Source of the DNA: Sphingomonas sp.
GTDB lineage: Bacteria > Pseudomonadota > Alphaproteobacteria > Sphingomonadales > Sphingomonadaceae
Direction: 5' to 3'
NCBI RefSeq assembly: GCF_019635515.1
Contig: NZ_JAHBZI010000001.1
Span: forward strand, 1,116,001 to 1,180,000
DNA length: 64,000 nt
The notes beneath the pieces are model-generated. The model was not told the DNA's origin. It worked only from the letters and a program-made list of their open reading frames with translations, and did not search any database. Position 1 is the first letter of the stretch. The number at the start of each line of letters is the position of its first letter. Shown in pieces: positions 26,228 to 35,002 of this stretch. Made by a program: the position numbers and the translations under genes.

Positions 26228-26723
26228 GCCGCGAGCCTTAGCAGACCCGCTTCACAAGTCACGGGAGTCCCTCGCCGAGACGTCTGTTCCGGAGAACCCC
26301 GTAGAGGCATTTCCGCCCGGTTCGGTCTATTTATTGCGCATACCCGCAGAAATCGGATGCCTCGTGGTCTCGGAAACACTCCTTCTGGTGCTGATTCTTC
26401 GGGAGGCCGGCCTGCGAAGCACGCTGGTCGCGCGCGTGTCGATGGCGGGTGCCGATGTGTTGACCGCTGACGATTTCAACGATCCGCGCCTCGCGCGTCA
26501 CAAGAAGCGGCCGCTCGTGTTGATCGCCGACGAGGCGGCGATCGACGCGCATGCCGGGGGGTATGAGGGATTGTTGGCCGATCCGCGCTGGCGTCGCGTG
26601 GTGGTGGTGTCGCCCGGTATGTGCCCGGAGAGCGACGATCCGCGCCTGATCCGCATCGAGCGCGCGCACGCCGCCAGGAAGATCGCACACCTGCTTCCCG
26701 AATGGCAGGCGCCGCAAGCCTAG
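26226..26723 (+). CDS. Conserved hypothetical protein next to FixJ-like regulator
   Basis: An ORF of 165 residues at most; the start is uncertain because ATG 26226 overlaps the divergent kinase start. Codon use is typical of the surrounding genes over residues 40-165. The middle has alternating beta/alpha features (RPLVLIADEAAIDAH, RRVVVVSPGMC) reminiscent of a receiver-like or Rossmann fold, but no phosphoacceptor motif is clear. The stop overlaps that of the convergent fixJ-like gene by 4 bp. I do not recognise a family. Confidence 0.6.
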   Translation: MPRALADPLHKSRESLAETSVPENPVEAFPPGSVYLLRIPAEIGCLVVSETLLLVLILREAGLRSTLVARVSMAGADVLTADDFNDPRLARHKKRPLVLIADEAAIDAHAGGYEGLLADPRWRRVVVVSPGMCPESDDPRLIRIERAHAARKIAHLLPEWQAPQA

Positions 26724-27334
26724 GCGTGCGGCACCATGCCTGCGGCAAAGGCAATGCGGAGTGCTTCCGAAAGGCTGCGCACCTCCAGCTTCTCCATCAA
26801 ATTCGCGCGATAGATCTCCACGGTGCGCGGGCTGATATCGAGCTCATAGGCGATGATCTTGTTCGATCGCCCTTCGATCAGCCCCTTTAGCGTGTCGGTT
26901 TCGCGCGGTGAGAGCAGGCCGATCTTGGCCTTGGCGTTCTGCACCCGCGCTTCCGCCTCGCCGCCTTGTTCAAGCTGCGCGAAGGCATGGGCGATCACGT
27001 CCATCAACGTGCGCGCGTCATAGGGCTTTTCGATGAAATCGAGCGCGCCGGCCTTCATCGCCTGCACCGCCAGGCCGACATTGCCCTGGCCGGTCAGGAT
27101 GATCGGCACGAACCTGACGTTACGGTTCAGCGTGCCGAGCACGTCCAGCCCGCTCGATCCGGGCATGTGGAAATCGAGCAGCACCACGCCTGGGTCGAGC
27201 TCGCCGACCTCTTCGAGAAAGGCGTCGCCGGATCGATAGCCGCGCACGATCAGATCGGGTTGCACGGAAAGAAGGCTATGCAGCGAGGCCCGGACGGCGT
27301 CGTCGTCATCGACGATATAGATGGTCTTGGTCAT
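26720..27334 (-). CDS. FixJ/NarL-type response regulator
   Basis: A 204-residue two-component regulator. The receiver domain has the acidic pocket VDDDD (8-12), phosphoacceptor D54 (VVLLDFHMPG), the conserved Thr of ILTGQG and the Lys of EKPYD. A LuxR-type helix-turn-helix follows (LSPRETDTLKGLIEGRSNKIIAYELDISPRTVEIYRANLMEKL). It is translationally coupled (ATGA) to the upstream sensor kinase. Targets are not identifiable here. FixJ relatives control oxygen or nitrogen responses, but this pair lies apart from any fix genes. Confidence 0.92.
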   Translation of the reverse strand: MTKTIYIVDDDDAVRASLHSLLSVQPDLIVRGYRSGDAFLEEVGELDPGVVLLDFHMPGSSGLDVLGTLNRNVRFVPIILTGQGNVGLAVQAMKAGALDFIEKPYDARTLMDVIAHAFAQLEQGGEAEARVQNAKAKIGLLSPRETDTLKGLIEGRSNKIIAYELDISPRTVEIYRANLMEKLEVRSLSEALRIAFAAGMVPHA

Positions 27335-29712
27335 GCCTCCATCTCCTCCGCTGCCGCGACCGTGAACCGGAATGACGCGCCGCCTTCCGCACGATTCCCC
27401 GCTGTCAATTCGCCGCCATGGGCTTCGATGATACGCTTGCTTATCGAAAGTCCAATACCCATTCCGCCTCTTTCCCCCTTGGTCGTCGTAAATCGAGAAA
27501 AGAGCTGCTCGAGAACAGAGTCCGGAAGACCCGGCCCAGTGTCCGCGATTTCTATCTCTATCATGTTTTCAACGAATTTTCGAGATCGTAGAGTTATCTG
27601 GCGGGAAGCTGTTTGTGCATTACGCAGCGCATCTACAGAATTGCGCAAAAGATTGACGAGTACTTGCTGGATCTGGATTCTGTCCGCCAGCATGCACTCC
27701 GCTGCGGGATCGAAATCATAATCGACGCGGATGTGGAACTGGCCGGTGCCCACCAACACCAGCTCGACGGCGTCGCGTACCGTCTGCTCCACCGATTCCG
27801 GGCGGATTTCGACTTCCCCGCGTGCCATGAACGCGCGCAGCCGGCGGATGATCTCGCCCGCGCGCAGCGTCTGGTCATTGGCCATGCCGATCAATTCGCC
27901 GATCCGGTCGATGTCTTCGCCGCGTTCGATCAGCATGTCGGCGGCGGCGAGGAAATTGGCGGCGGCGCTCAGCGGCTGGTTGAGTTCATGGGCGAGGTCG
28001 GCGGCCAGTTCGCTCATCGCGCTCAGGCGAGAGACATGGGCCAGTTCCGAGCTCAGCCCGCTCAGCCGCTCCTCGTCCGCGAGCCGCTCGGTCATGTCGC
28101 GCGCGAACATCGTCAGCAGCAATTTGCCATCGACTCGCGCCAGTCCGACGCGCAGTTCCAGGGGAAAGCGCCGACCATCCTTGGCTTCGCCCATGGCGGG
28201 GATCGTCTCGCCGGCGAGACCGCGTTCATTCTCGATATATTCGGCTAGCCTGGCGGTATTCTGCTCGAACTGGTCCCTGGGCGAGAGGAGGCGGTAATCC
28301 TGCCCGATCATCTCCTCCGGCGGGTAGCCCCATAGCGCCTCGGCGGCCGCGCTGAACTGGAGGATCACGCCTTCTTCGTCGATCACCACCATCGCATCGG
28401 GCACGGTGTCGAGGATCGAGCGCAATTGCGCCTCGCGCCCGCGCAGCGCTGCCTCGCGCTCCTCCTGTTCGGTGACGTTGATCAGCACGCCCACCGTGCG
28501 CTGCAAATCGCCAGCGTCATTGTAGAAAGCGCGCGACGATCCCTCGACAACGCGGACCTGGCCGTTGGGCCGGCGGAAGCGATAGCGATAGCTGAAGCGC
28601 TCGTCCTGCCGGCTCACGCATCGCTCGACATGCTGCATCGTCGCGGCAAGGTCGGCGGGCTCGATCAGCCCGGCCCAGGCGTCGAAGTCGGGCATCGATC
28701 CCGGCTCCAGTCCCATCCGCGCCTCGGTTCCCTCGGACCAGGCGAACTTGCCGGTCGCGACATCCCATTCGAACACGCCCAGTTCGGCGGCTGCGGTCGC
28801 GGTCGAGAGCCGCGTCTCGCTCGCGCGTAGCGCCTCGATCGATTCGAGCAGCGCCGCCTGATCGAGCGCGACGCGGTGCACGGCCCAATAGGCGATCAGG
28901 CCGACCAGCGCGATATTGGCGATCAGCACCACCAGCTTGACGCCCAGCGGCGACAGCACGCCTCCGGCCTCGAACGCCAGTCCCAGCAGCGACGGCGCCA
29001 GCGGCAACAGCAAGGCCGCCGGAATCACCGTCTGCATCAGCCGCGATTCCGGCCGGCTCGATCCCAGCAGCTTCACCCAGCCAAAGCCGCTCTGCCAGAG
29101 CGTGAACGATGCGACCAGCGACAATGCCATCACCGCGGTCGGCACCGACACGCGGTATAGCTGCGAAAGCGGATCGTCGGGTGACGAGAACAGCACCAGG
29201 ATCGCCGACGCCGATGCCAGCCCGATCACGCCGCTGGAGATCAGGCTCGCGGCATCGTCTCGTCGCGAGCGGCTGCTCACCGAGAAATAGGCGGCGCCCG
29301 CCAGCAGCAGGAAAATGGTGATGGGCGTCGCGCCCGGCCGGCCGGGATGCGGGAAGCCATATTCCCCGATCGCATCGCCGAACAGCAACGTGTCGATGCC
29401 GAAATCGGCATGCAGGATGTTTTGCGTCAGCGCGAGCAGCGCCACGACGATCGGCACGGCCCATAATATCCGCGCGCGTCTGGTATTCCCGCCGATCGCC
29501 GCGACAAAGCCCAGCGAGAGGGCGAAATAGCCGAGCGACGTGATCGGCCAGATCGGCAGGCTCTCGATCCCGAACCCGCGCAGCGTTGGTGACCGGAAAA
29601 CCCAACCCGAAAAAGCGATCAGGCTGCACACGCATGCCAGCGCGGCGAAACCCACCGCCGCCTTCCGGTTCACCGGCCACTCAGGCGCATTCGTCCCGAC
29701 CAACAGTTTCAC
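27331..29712 (-). CDS. FixL-like membrane sensor histidine kinase with PAS domains
   Basis: A 793-residue kinase that starts with GTG at 29712 behind GGAG. An integral membrane region with about eight hydrophobic segments (20-300) is followed by a PAS/PAC unit (about 310-420), a FixL-like PAS (RSILDTVPDAMVVIDEEG to FARDMTERL), HisKA (ADLAHELNQPLSAAANFL) and HATPase_c (LVNLLRNSVDAL, ADTGPGLPD, GMGIGLSIS). In the FixL PAS the haem-ligand histidine appears replaced (SPRDQFEQNTARLAEYI has no His), so oxygen sensing through haem is unlikely. It phosphorylates the coupled FixJ-like regulator; the signal may be membrane-derived. Confidence 0.9.
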   Translation of the reverse strand: MKLLVGTNAPEWPVNRKAAVGFAALACVCSLIAFSGWVFRSPTLRGFGIESLPIWPITSLGYFALSLGFVAAIGGNTRRARILWAVPIVVALLALTQNILHADFGIDTLLFGDAIGEYGFPHPGRPGATPITIFLLLAGAAYFSVSSRSRRDDAASLISSGVIGLASASAILVLFSSPDDPLSQLYRVSVPTAVMALSLVASFTLWQSGFGWVKLLGSSRPESRLMQTVIPAALLLPLAPSLLGLAFEAGGVLSPLGVKLVVLIANIALVGLIAYWAVHRVALDQAALLESIEALRASETRLSTATAAAELGVFEWDVATGKFAWSEGTEARMGLEPGSMPDFDAWAGLIEPADLAATMQHVERCVSRQDERFSYRYRFRRPNGQVRVVEGSSRAFYNDAGDLQRTVGVLINVTEQEEREAALRGREAQLRSILDTVPDAMVVIDEEGVILQFSAAAEALWGYPPEEMIGQDYRLLSPRDQFEQNTARLAEYIENERGLAGETIPAMGEAKDGRRFPLELRVGLARVDGKLLLTMFARDMTERLADEERLSGLSSELAHVSRLSAMSELAADLAHELNQPLSAAANFLAAADMLIERGEDIDRIGELIGMANDQTLRAGEIIRRLRAFMARGEVEIRPESVEQTVRDAVELVLVGTGQFHIRVDYDFDPAAECMLADRIQIQQVLVNLLRNSVDALRNAQTASRQITLRSRKFVENMIEIEIADTGPGLPDSVLEQLFSRFTTTKGERGGMGIGLSISKRIIEAHGGELTAGNRAEGGASFRFTVAAAEEMEA

Positions 29713-29882
29713 CTACTCCATCGGGTTCAAGCTAATACTCAGAATGAGAAAGTCTACATATACGACCGATGCGGGTGAAATGGCTTGTGCCGATACGCTC
29801 GCATCTTGCCAAAGCGCTTCGCGGGGCCGATCAATCCGTTGCGGCGCCGGTACGAGCGCCGATGCCAGGGAAGGAGCCCCGC

Positions 29883-31304
29883 GTGATTCGAACGACCTTT
29901 CTGTTAGGAGCCGCGCTCGGGCTCTCCGCCTGCGCCACCACCGGCGGCAAGGCGCAGACCGCATCTTCCGATCCGGCGCCCGCCGCCGGTCCTGGCAAGG
30001 GGAAGGGCTATAGCCACGATCCATATCCGTCCACCTATCACGCCTATCCCGGCGCCCCGACTCTGGTCACGCATGTCACCATTTTCGACGGCGAGGGCGG
30101 CCGGATCGATGACGGCGCGGTATTGTTTCGCGACGGCAAGATCGTCGCGCTCGGGCAGAACCTTGCCGCGGAAGCCGGCGTCACCGTGATCGACGGCACC
30201 GGCAAATATCTCACCCCCGGCGTGATCGACATCCACAGCCATCTCGGCGACTATCCTTCACCCGGCGTGCAGGCCAATTCGGACGGCAACGAAGCCACCG
30301 GCCCGGTCACCGCCGAAGTCTGGGCCGAGCATAGCGTCTGGCCCCAGGATCCCGGCTTTGGCCGTGCGCTTGCTAATGGCGGTGTCACCACGCTCCAGAT
30401 CCTGCCCGGCTCGGCGAACCTGTTCGGCGGGCGCTCCGTGGTGGTGAAGAACGTCTACGCCCGCACCATGCAGGGGATGAAGTTCCCCGGCGCGCCCTAT
30501 GGCCTCAAGATGGCCTGCGGCGAGAATCCCAAGCGCGTCTATGGCAGCAAGGGCCGCATGCCCTCCACCCGGATGGGCAATATCGCCGTCGATCGCCAGA
30601 CCTGGGCGCGGGCGCAGGAATATAAGCGCCGCTGGGACAAATATGAGGAGAAGGGCGGCGAGCCTCCGTCGCGCGACCTCGCCATGGACACGCTGCGCGG
30701 CGTGCTCGACGGCGAGATTCGCGTTCAGAATCATTGCTACCGCGCCGACGAAATGGCCATCGTCATGGATATGGCCAAGGAGTTCGGCTACAAGGTCACG
30801 GCCTTCCACCACGCGGTCGAGGCCTACAAGATCGCCGATCTGCTCAAGGCCAACAACACCTGTGCCGCGGTCTGGGCCGATTGGTACGGCTTCAAGATGG
30901 AAGCCTATGACGCGGTCCCCGAAAACCTCGCCATCCTCGAAAAGGAGGGCGCCTGCGCGATGATCCATTCGGACGACGAGAACGGCATCCAGCGTCTCAA
31001 CCAGGAAGTGGCCAAGGCCCGCGCCTCGGGGATCAAGGCCGGCTTCACCGTCTCCGAGGAAGCCGCATGGAAGTGGCTGGCGATCAACCCGGCCAAGGCG
31101 CTCGGCATCGACGACAAGACCGGCAGCCTCAAGGCGGGCAAGATGGCGGACGTGGTGCTGTGGAACGGCAATCCGTTCAGCGTCTACACCCGCCCGCAAA
31201 TGGTCTGGGTCGACGGCGCCTTGCTCTACGACGCCAACGATCCGAAACGCAGGCCCGTATCCGATTTCGAGCTCGGCCAACCCGGCGAAGGAGACACGAA
31301 GTGA
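29883..31304 (+). CDS. Lipoprotein amidohydrolase, metal-dependent
   Basis: A 473-residue amidohydrolase starting at GTG 29883 after GGAAGGAG. A lipobox LGLSACATTG (about 10-19) predicts a membrane-anchored periplasmic lipoprotein. The TIM-barrel metal motif DIHSHLG is present, with later histidines in FHHAVEAYK and IHSDDENG. C-terminal GIDDKTGSLKAGKMADVVLWNGNPF is the usual composite beta-sandwich closing segment. Substrates of this group include dipeptides and imidazolone compounds; none can be chosen. Its stop overlaps the start of a second amidohydrolase (GTGA), so the two are probably produced together. Confidence 0.9.
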   Translation: MIRTTFLLGAALGLSACATTGGKAQTASSDPAPAAGPGKGKGYSHDPYPSTYHAYPGAPTLVTHVTIFDGEGGRIDDGAVLFRDGKIVALGQNLAAEAGVTVIDGTGKYLTPGVIDIHSHLGDYPSPGVQANSDGNEATGPVTAEVWAEHSVWPQDPGFGRALANGGVTTLQILPGSANLFGGRSVVVKNVYARTMQGMKFPGAPYGLKMACGENPKRVYGSKGRMPSTRMGNIAVDRQTWARAQEYKRRWDKYEEKGGEPPSRDLAMDTLRGVLDGEIRVQNHCYRADEMAIVMDMAKEFGYKVTAFHHAVEAYKIADLLKANNTCAAVWADWYGFKMEAYDAVPENLAILEKEGACAMIHSDDENGIQRLNQEVAKARASGIKAGFTVSEEAAWKWLAINPAKALGIDDKTGSLKAGKMADVVLWNGNPFSVYTRPQMVWVDGALLYDANDPKRRPVSDFELGQPGEGDTK

Positions 31305-32608
31305 TCCGGCATCTCCTCCTCGCCAGCGCAGCGCTCGCGTTCGCGGCACCCGCGGCCGCGCAGACCGTGGCGATCACCAACGCCAAGCTCGTCATTGGTG
31401 ATGGCTCGCAGCCCGTGGACGGCGGCACCGTCGTCATCCGCGACGGACGGGTGATCGCGGCTGGACCCGGCGTCGCGGTGCCTGCGGGCATGCGCGTGGT
31501 CGATGCCGGCGGCAAATGGGTCTCGCCCGGCATCTTCGCCGGTTTCACCCGCATGGGCATCGTCGAAGTCGATGCGGTCAACACCACCAACGATGCGTCG
31601 GCGGGCAGTTCACCCTTCCACGCCGCGCTCGACGTAGCCCCCGCGGTCAATCCGCGCAGTTCGCCGATCGCGATCAACCGCGCCGAGGGCGTCACCCGCG
31701 CCGTCGTCGCGCCGGAGACCAGCACCGGCTCGATCTTCGCGGGGCAGGGGGCGATCATCGATCTCGGCACCGGCGGCAACGGCGTCTCGCGCCCGCGCGC
31801 CTTCCAGTATATGGAATATGGCGAGGATGGCGGCCAGGCTGCGGGCGGCAGCCGCCCGGCGGCGATCGCGACGTTCCGCAACGCCCTGTTCGAGGTCGCC
31901 GCCTATCAGCGTGCGCCCGCCAGCTTCCTCGATCGCGGCAAGGACGCGCTGCTCACCCGCGCCGATGCCGAGGCGCTGGTGCCGGTCCTGCGCGGTACCG
32001 TCCCGCTCCTCGTCCATGTCGAGCGCGCGTCGGACATCCTCGTCGTGCTCGGGCTCAAGCGCGAATTCCCGACGCTCAGGCTGGTGCTGGTCGGCGCGGC
32101 CGAAGGCTGGATGGTCGCGAGCGATATCGCCGCCGCCGGCGTGCCGGTGATGGCCAACGCGCTCAGCGACTTGCCCGCATCCTTCGAGAAGCTCGCCGCC
32201 ACCCAGTCGAACATCGGCCGGATGAAGGCGGCCGGCGTGCTCGTCGGCATCGGCACGCTGGGGCAGGATGAGGCGCGTCAGGCGCGCTGGGTCAAGCAAT
32301 ATGCCGGCAATCTCGTCGCGCTCGGCCGTATCCCCGGCGCGGCCGGCCTGGATTGGGGCGCGGCCTTCGCGACGATCAGCTCGAAGCCCGCCGAGGTGAT
32401 GGGGATGGGGGCCGATTATGGCTCGCTCCGTGCCGGCCGCCGCGGCGATGTGGTGATCTGGGATGGCGATCCGCTTGAGATCGGCAGCAGCGCGCTCAAC
32501 GTCTTCATCGATGGCGTGGAGCAGCCGCTCGCCAGCCGCCAGTCGCGCCTCAAGGAGCGCTATTGGGAGCCGAAGGAAGGCGCGTTGCCCAAGGCGTATC
32601 AGCACTAA
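31301..32608 (+). CDS. Exported amidohydrolase-fold protein lacking the HxH motif
   Basis: A 435-residue protein starting at GTG 31301. A signal peptide ends at about PAAAQ (22). It has the amidohydrolase N-terminal beta-sandwich (ITNAKLVIGDG, DGRVIAAGPGV) and C-terminal GSLRAGRRGDVVIWDGDPLE. The canonical D-x-H-x-H after SPG is replaced by SPGIFAGFTRMG, and the barrel has very few histidines. It is therefore likely to be metal-poor or non-catalytic, possibly a partner of the active upstream amidohydrolase. Translational coupling supports a complex or shared pathway. Function is unknown. Confidence 0.85.
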   Translation: MIRHLLLASAALAFAAPAAAQTVAITNAKLVIGDGSQPVDGGTVVIRDGRVIAAGPGVAVPAGMRVVDAGGKWVSPGIFAGFTRMGIVEVDAVNTTNDASAGSSPFHAALDVAPAVNPRSSPIAINRAEGVTRAVVAPETSTGSIFAGQGAIIDLGTGGNGVSRPRAFQYMEYGEDGGQAAGGSRPAAIATFRNALFEVAAYQRAPASFLDRGKDALLTRADAEALVPVLRGTVPLLVHVERASDILVVLGLKREFPTLRLVLVGAAEGWMVASDIAAAGVPVMANALSDLPASFEKLAATQSNIGRMKAAGVLVGIGTLGQDEARQARWVKQYAGNLVALGRIPGAAGLDWGAAFATISSKPAEVMGMGADYGSLRAGRRGDVVIWDGDPLEIGSSALNVFIDGVEQPLASRQSRLKERYWEPKEGALPKAYQH

Positions 32609-32655
32609 GGAACCAATCGTTCCGCAACCGCATTGAGCCGGTAGAGGAGAGACGC

Positions 32656-33048
32656 ATGCGTGCATTGATGATCGCCCCCGCATTGGCGCTGCTGCTTGCC
32701 GGCTGCGGCGGCCGTGCCCCCGAAGCCGAACGGAATGTCACCACCGTCAACAGCGATGAACCGGCCAATGCTGGCGAGGTCGAGGCCAATGCGGTCGGCA
32801 ACCAGCTCGAGTCCGAAAATGCGCTCGCCACGGTGCTCGGCATGAACGATCGCCAGCGCAACGTCGTCTTCGTCCGCGCGCTGATGGACGCCGGCATCGA
32901 TTGCGACGGCGTCGCCAGTTCGGATCGCCTCGACGATGTCGATGGCAAGCCGATGTGGCGTGCCAATTGCCGTCCCCCCGGCGGCAGCCACATGATCACC
33001 ATCACGCCAGACGGCACCGCCCAGATCGTCAGCCGGTCCGATCGCTGA
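32656..33048 (+). CDS. Small lipoprotein, unknown function
   Basis: A 130-residue protein with lipobox ALLLAGCGG near residue 14-20, preceded by GAGGAGAG. The mature part starts with an acidic, Asn/Glu-rich linker (about 20-55) followed by a compact domain with two cysteines (GIDCDGV, WRANCRP) that may form a disulphide. No family is recognised. It follows the amidohydrolases after 47 bp and may share their transcript. Confidence 0.75.
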   Translation: MRALMIAPALALLLAGCGGRAPEAERNVTTVNSDEPANAGEVEANAVGNQLESENALATVLGMNDRQRNVVFVRALMDAGIDCDGVASSDRLDDVDGKPMWRANCRPPGGSHMITITPDGTAQIVSRSDR

Positions 33049-33088
33049 CCACTTTCGTTCGGCGCTTATCCCGATCGAACATGTGCGG

Positions 33089-33190
33089 TTCCCCGGCGAA
33101 GGCCGAAGCCCAGTTGGTGGACGGATATTGACGGGCGCAGCGCTTCGTTACGGCGACCTCTCCACCTGGGCCCCGGCCTTCGCCGGGGAA
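33089..33190. repeat. Imperfect inverted repeat upstream of the secretion module
   Basis: Arms 33089-33117 and 33162-33190 share TTCCCCGGCGAAGGCC against its mirror GGCCTTCGCCGGGGAA. A further fragment at 33226-33246 (GGAACAGGTCCGGGATGACAG) resembles a decayed arm of the 13753 element. These look like sphingomonad palindromic elements in a 238-bp gene-free stretch. Confidence 0.75.
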
Positions 33191-33286
33191 TCACAGGGAG
33201 ACACATGCTCGAATGGGATAAGTACGGAACAGGTCCGGGATGACAGATGGGTTTTCGCCGAAACAATCAACGCGTAAGCCCGGCAC

Positions 33287-33784
33287 ATGCAGCCCGGCCC
33301 GCCCGATCGCGAACCGCTCGCCACGCGCTTCACCGCCGCGCTTCGCGGCCCCGCGCAAGCTTGGGAAGCCGCCGCCGCGATCGCGGTGCTTATCGCCCTC
33401 GCGCCGCTCCTCACCATCGCCGGTGCCAAGCTTCTCATCCGCCACGAACGCAGCGCGATCGTCCGCCTGAACGATGATCTCGCCCCGCGCCTCGCCGTCG
33501 AGCAGGCCGCCCAAACCGCCCGCACCGAAATCGCCGCGGTGGTAAACCGCCCGCCGATGGGCGCCACTCTCGAAACGCTGGCCCGCGCGCTTCCCGCCGA
33601 CACCATGCTGGCCCGCGCCGAGCGCACCGCGCAGGGCGGGCTCGATCTCGAAGTCACGACCGTCGATCCCGACAAGCTCCGCGCCGCGATCCGCCGCGCA
33701 CCCGAACTCGCCGGCCTGCGCGACAGCGGCCAGCGCCAGGGCGACGGGCTGATGCTCGTCTCGCTGCATCAGGACGCGCAGTGA
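33287..33784 (+). CDS. PilN/GspL-C-like inner-membrane protein of a secretion module
   Basis: A 165-residue protein with one hydrophobic segment (about 27-48, AAIAVLIALAPLLTIAGAKLL) and a periplasmic alpha/beta domain (ARTEIAAVVNRPPMGATLETLARALP, LDLEVTTVDPDKLRAAIR). This pattern fits the ferredoxin-like PilN or GspL C-terminal fold. It is coupled by GTGA to a GspM-like gene and precedes the gsp cluster. The Xanthomonas Xps L-M-N set is the closest model I recall. Identification is by architecture only. Confidence 0.65.
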   Translation: MQPGPPDREPLATRFTAALRGPAQAWEAAAAIAVLIALAPLLTIAGAKLLIRHERSAIVRLNDDLAPRLAVEQAAQTARTEIAAVVNRPPMGATLETLARALPADTMLARAERTAQGGLDLEVTTVDPDKLRAAIRRAPELAGLRDSGQRQGDGLMLVSLHQDAQ

Positions 33785-34245
33785 AGCCGCCGCCGCTCGC
33801 CATCGGGACCGGTGCCGGGTTGCTCGTCGCCCTTCTGCTCGCGCCCGCCACCGGCGACGTGCTCGGCAAGCTCGCCACCGTCCGCGCCGAGCATGCCCGC
33901 CTCGCCGCGCTCGCCGCCAGCCCCGCCGCCACCCAGCCGGTGCTGGCCCCCGGCCTCGAAATCCACGCGCCAGACATCGCCGCCGCGCGCGGCGCGATGA
34001 TGAACCGCGTCCAGACGCTCGCCAAAGCCGGCGGCGTCCTCGTCGAGGAGACCAGCGCCGCCACCGCCGCGCCCGGCCTCGCCGCGCTGCGCATCCGTGT
34101 CTCGGGCGCGGAAAAGGCCGTGGTCGCGCTCGCCGATGCGCTCGAACGCGCCGGGCCGCTGACGCGCCTGCGCCGCTGGCGTCTCGACCCCGTTCCCGGT
34201 GGCGGCGTGCGTCTCACCGCCGATATGGTCGCGGCATGGCGATGA
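33781..34245 (+). CDS. GspM/PilO-like secretion protein (T2SSM_b type)
   Basis: A 154-residue protein starting at GTG 33781 (GTGA overlap). A short N-terminal membrane segment (AGLLVALLLAPATG) is followed by a coiled helix and a ferredoxin-like domain (AMMNRVQTLAKAGGVLVEETSA, LRIRVSGAEKAVVALADALERAG). It resembles the GspM-b/PilO type more than the gspM at 40449. It forms the centre of the three-gene module, which would duplicate part of the inner-membrane platform. Confidence 0.65.
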   Translation: MKPPPLAIGTGAGLLVALLLAPATGDVLGKLATVRAEHARLAALAASPAATQPVLAPGLEIHAPDIAAARGAMMNRVQTLAKAGGVLVEETSAATAAPGLAALRIRVSGAEKAVVALADALERAGPLTRLRRWRLDPVPGGGVRLTADMVAAWR

Positions 34246-34655
34246 CCGCGCGCTCGGCCAGCATCGCGCTTGCGCTAGCCGGTGCGGCGGCGGTCGCGAC
34301 TCCGCTCGCGCTGCTGCTGCCGGGCAGGGCCGTGAAGCCGCCCGCACCGGCGCCCGCTCCGCTTCCGATCGCGGCCGCCGCCCCAGCGCCGCTGGCCGCT
34401 GTCTATGCGCGTAACCTGTTCGGTGCCGTCGCCCAGACCGGTAACGACGCTCCCGCCGACGCGCCCGCGCTGATCGGCATCGTCGGCCGCCTCGGCGAAG
34501 ATGCGGTCGCTCTGGTCAGGACCGCCGACGGTACCACCCGCGCGCTCAAGATCGGCGACAGCGTCGATGGCTGGAACCTCGCCAGCCTCGCCATCGACGC
34601 GGCTTTCTTCACCCGTGGCAGCGAGCGGGTAAGGGTGCCGCTGCCTGCGGGTTAG
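34242..34655 (+). CDS. GspC-N/PilP-like secretion protein
   Basis: A 137-residue protein; ATG 34242 (ATGA overlap) is chosen, with 34236 possible. A membrane anchor (about 5-30) and a proline/alanine-rich linker precede a small beta domain (PALIGIVGRLGEDAVALVR, TRALKIGDSVDGWNLASLAID) like the homology region of GspC, PilP or Xanthomonas XpsN. It has no PDZ domain. It ends the three-gene module, and gspD runs convergently from the other side after a small membrane gene. Confidence 0.65.
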   Translation: MTARSASIALALAGAAAVATPLALLLPGRAVKPPAPAPAPLPIAAAAPAPLAAVYARNLFGAVAQTGNDAPADAPALIGIVGRLGEDAVALVRTADGTTRALKIGDSVDGWNLASLAIDAAFFTRGSERVRVPLPAG

Positions 34656-34662
34656 GGTCCGA

Positions 34663-34941
34663 TCACGAAAAATTCGGCAGAGCGCCCGAAAAGCACCAAA
34701 TCGCTGCGGCGATGTGCAAAGCGCCGACCAGCGCGATCACACCATATTTCTTTCGCGCTACGCTCCAGCCAGATAATGCGCCGTAAAGCGGGAACTGCAA
34801 CAGCGCCGTACAGATCGCGAAGGCGCCGATCGAACCTTCAAGGGGCGTCAGCAGCATGGGCCCGGGAAATAGCATCCGCGCGGCGGCGTAATTGCCATGT
34901 CCCGCGCCGCCGGAAACAATCGCGGCGATAAGGGCCGGCAA
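34663..34941 (-). CDS. Small membrane protein after gspD, start uncertain
   Basis: A 92-residue hydrophobic protein with two or three membrane segments. TTG 34941 is the only start in reach. The same frame stays hydrophobic upstream (AGGAFGALTALPALIAA) towards the gspD stop, so the true start may be an unusual codon nearer 34966, or the gene may be decayed. No family is recognised. Confidence 0.4.
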   Translation of the reverse strand: MPALIAAIVSGGAGHGNYAAARMLFPGPMLLTPLEGSIGAFAICTALLQFPLYGALSGWSVARKKYGVIALVGALHIAAAIWCFSGALPNFS

Positions 34942-35002
34942 CGCGGTTAGCGCACCAAAGGCACCTCCGGCGAGTGCCCCTCGACGGTTATGCGTAAGCG
35001 TC

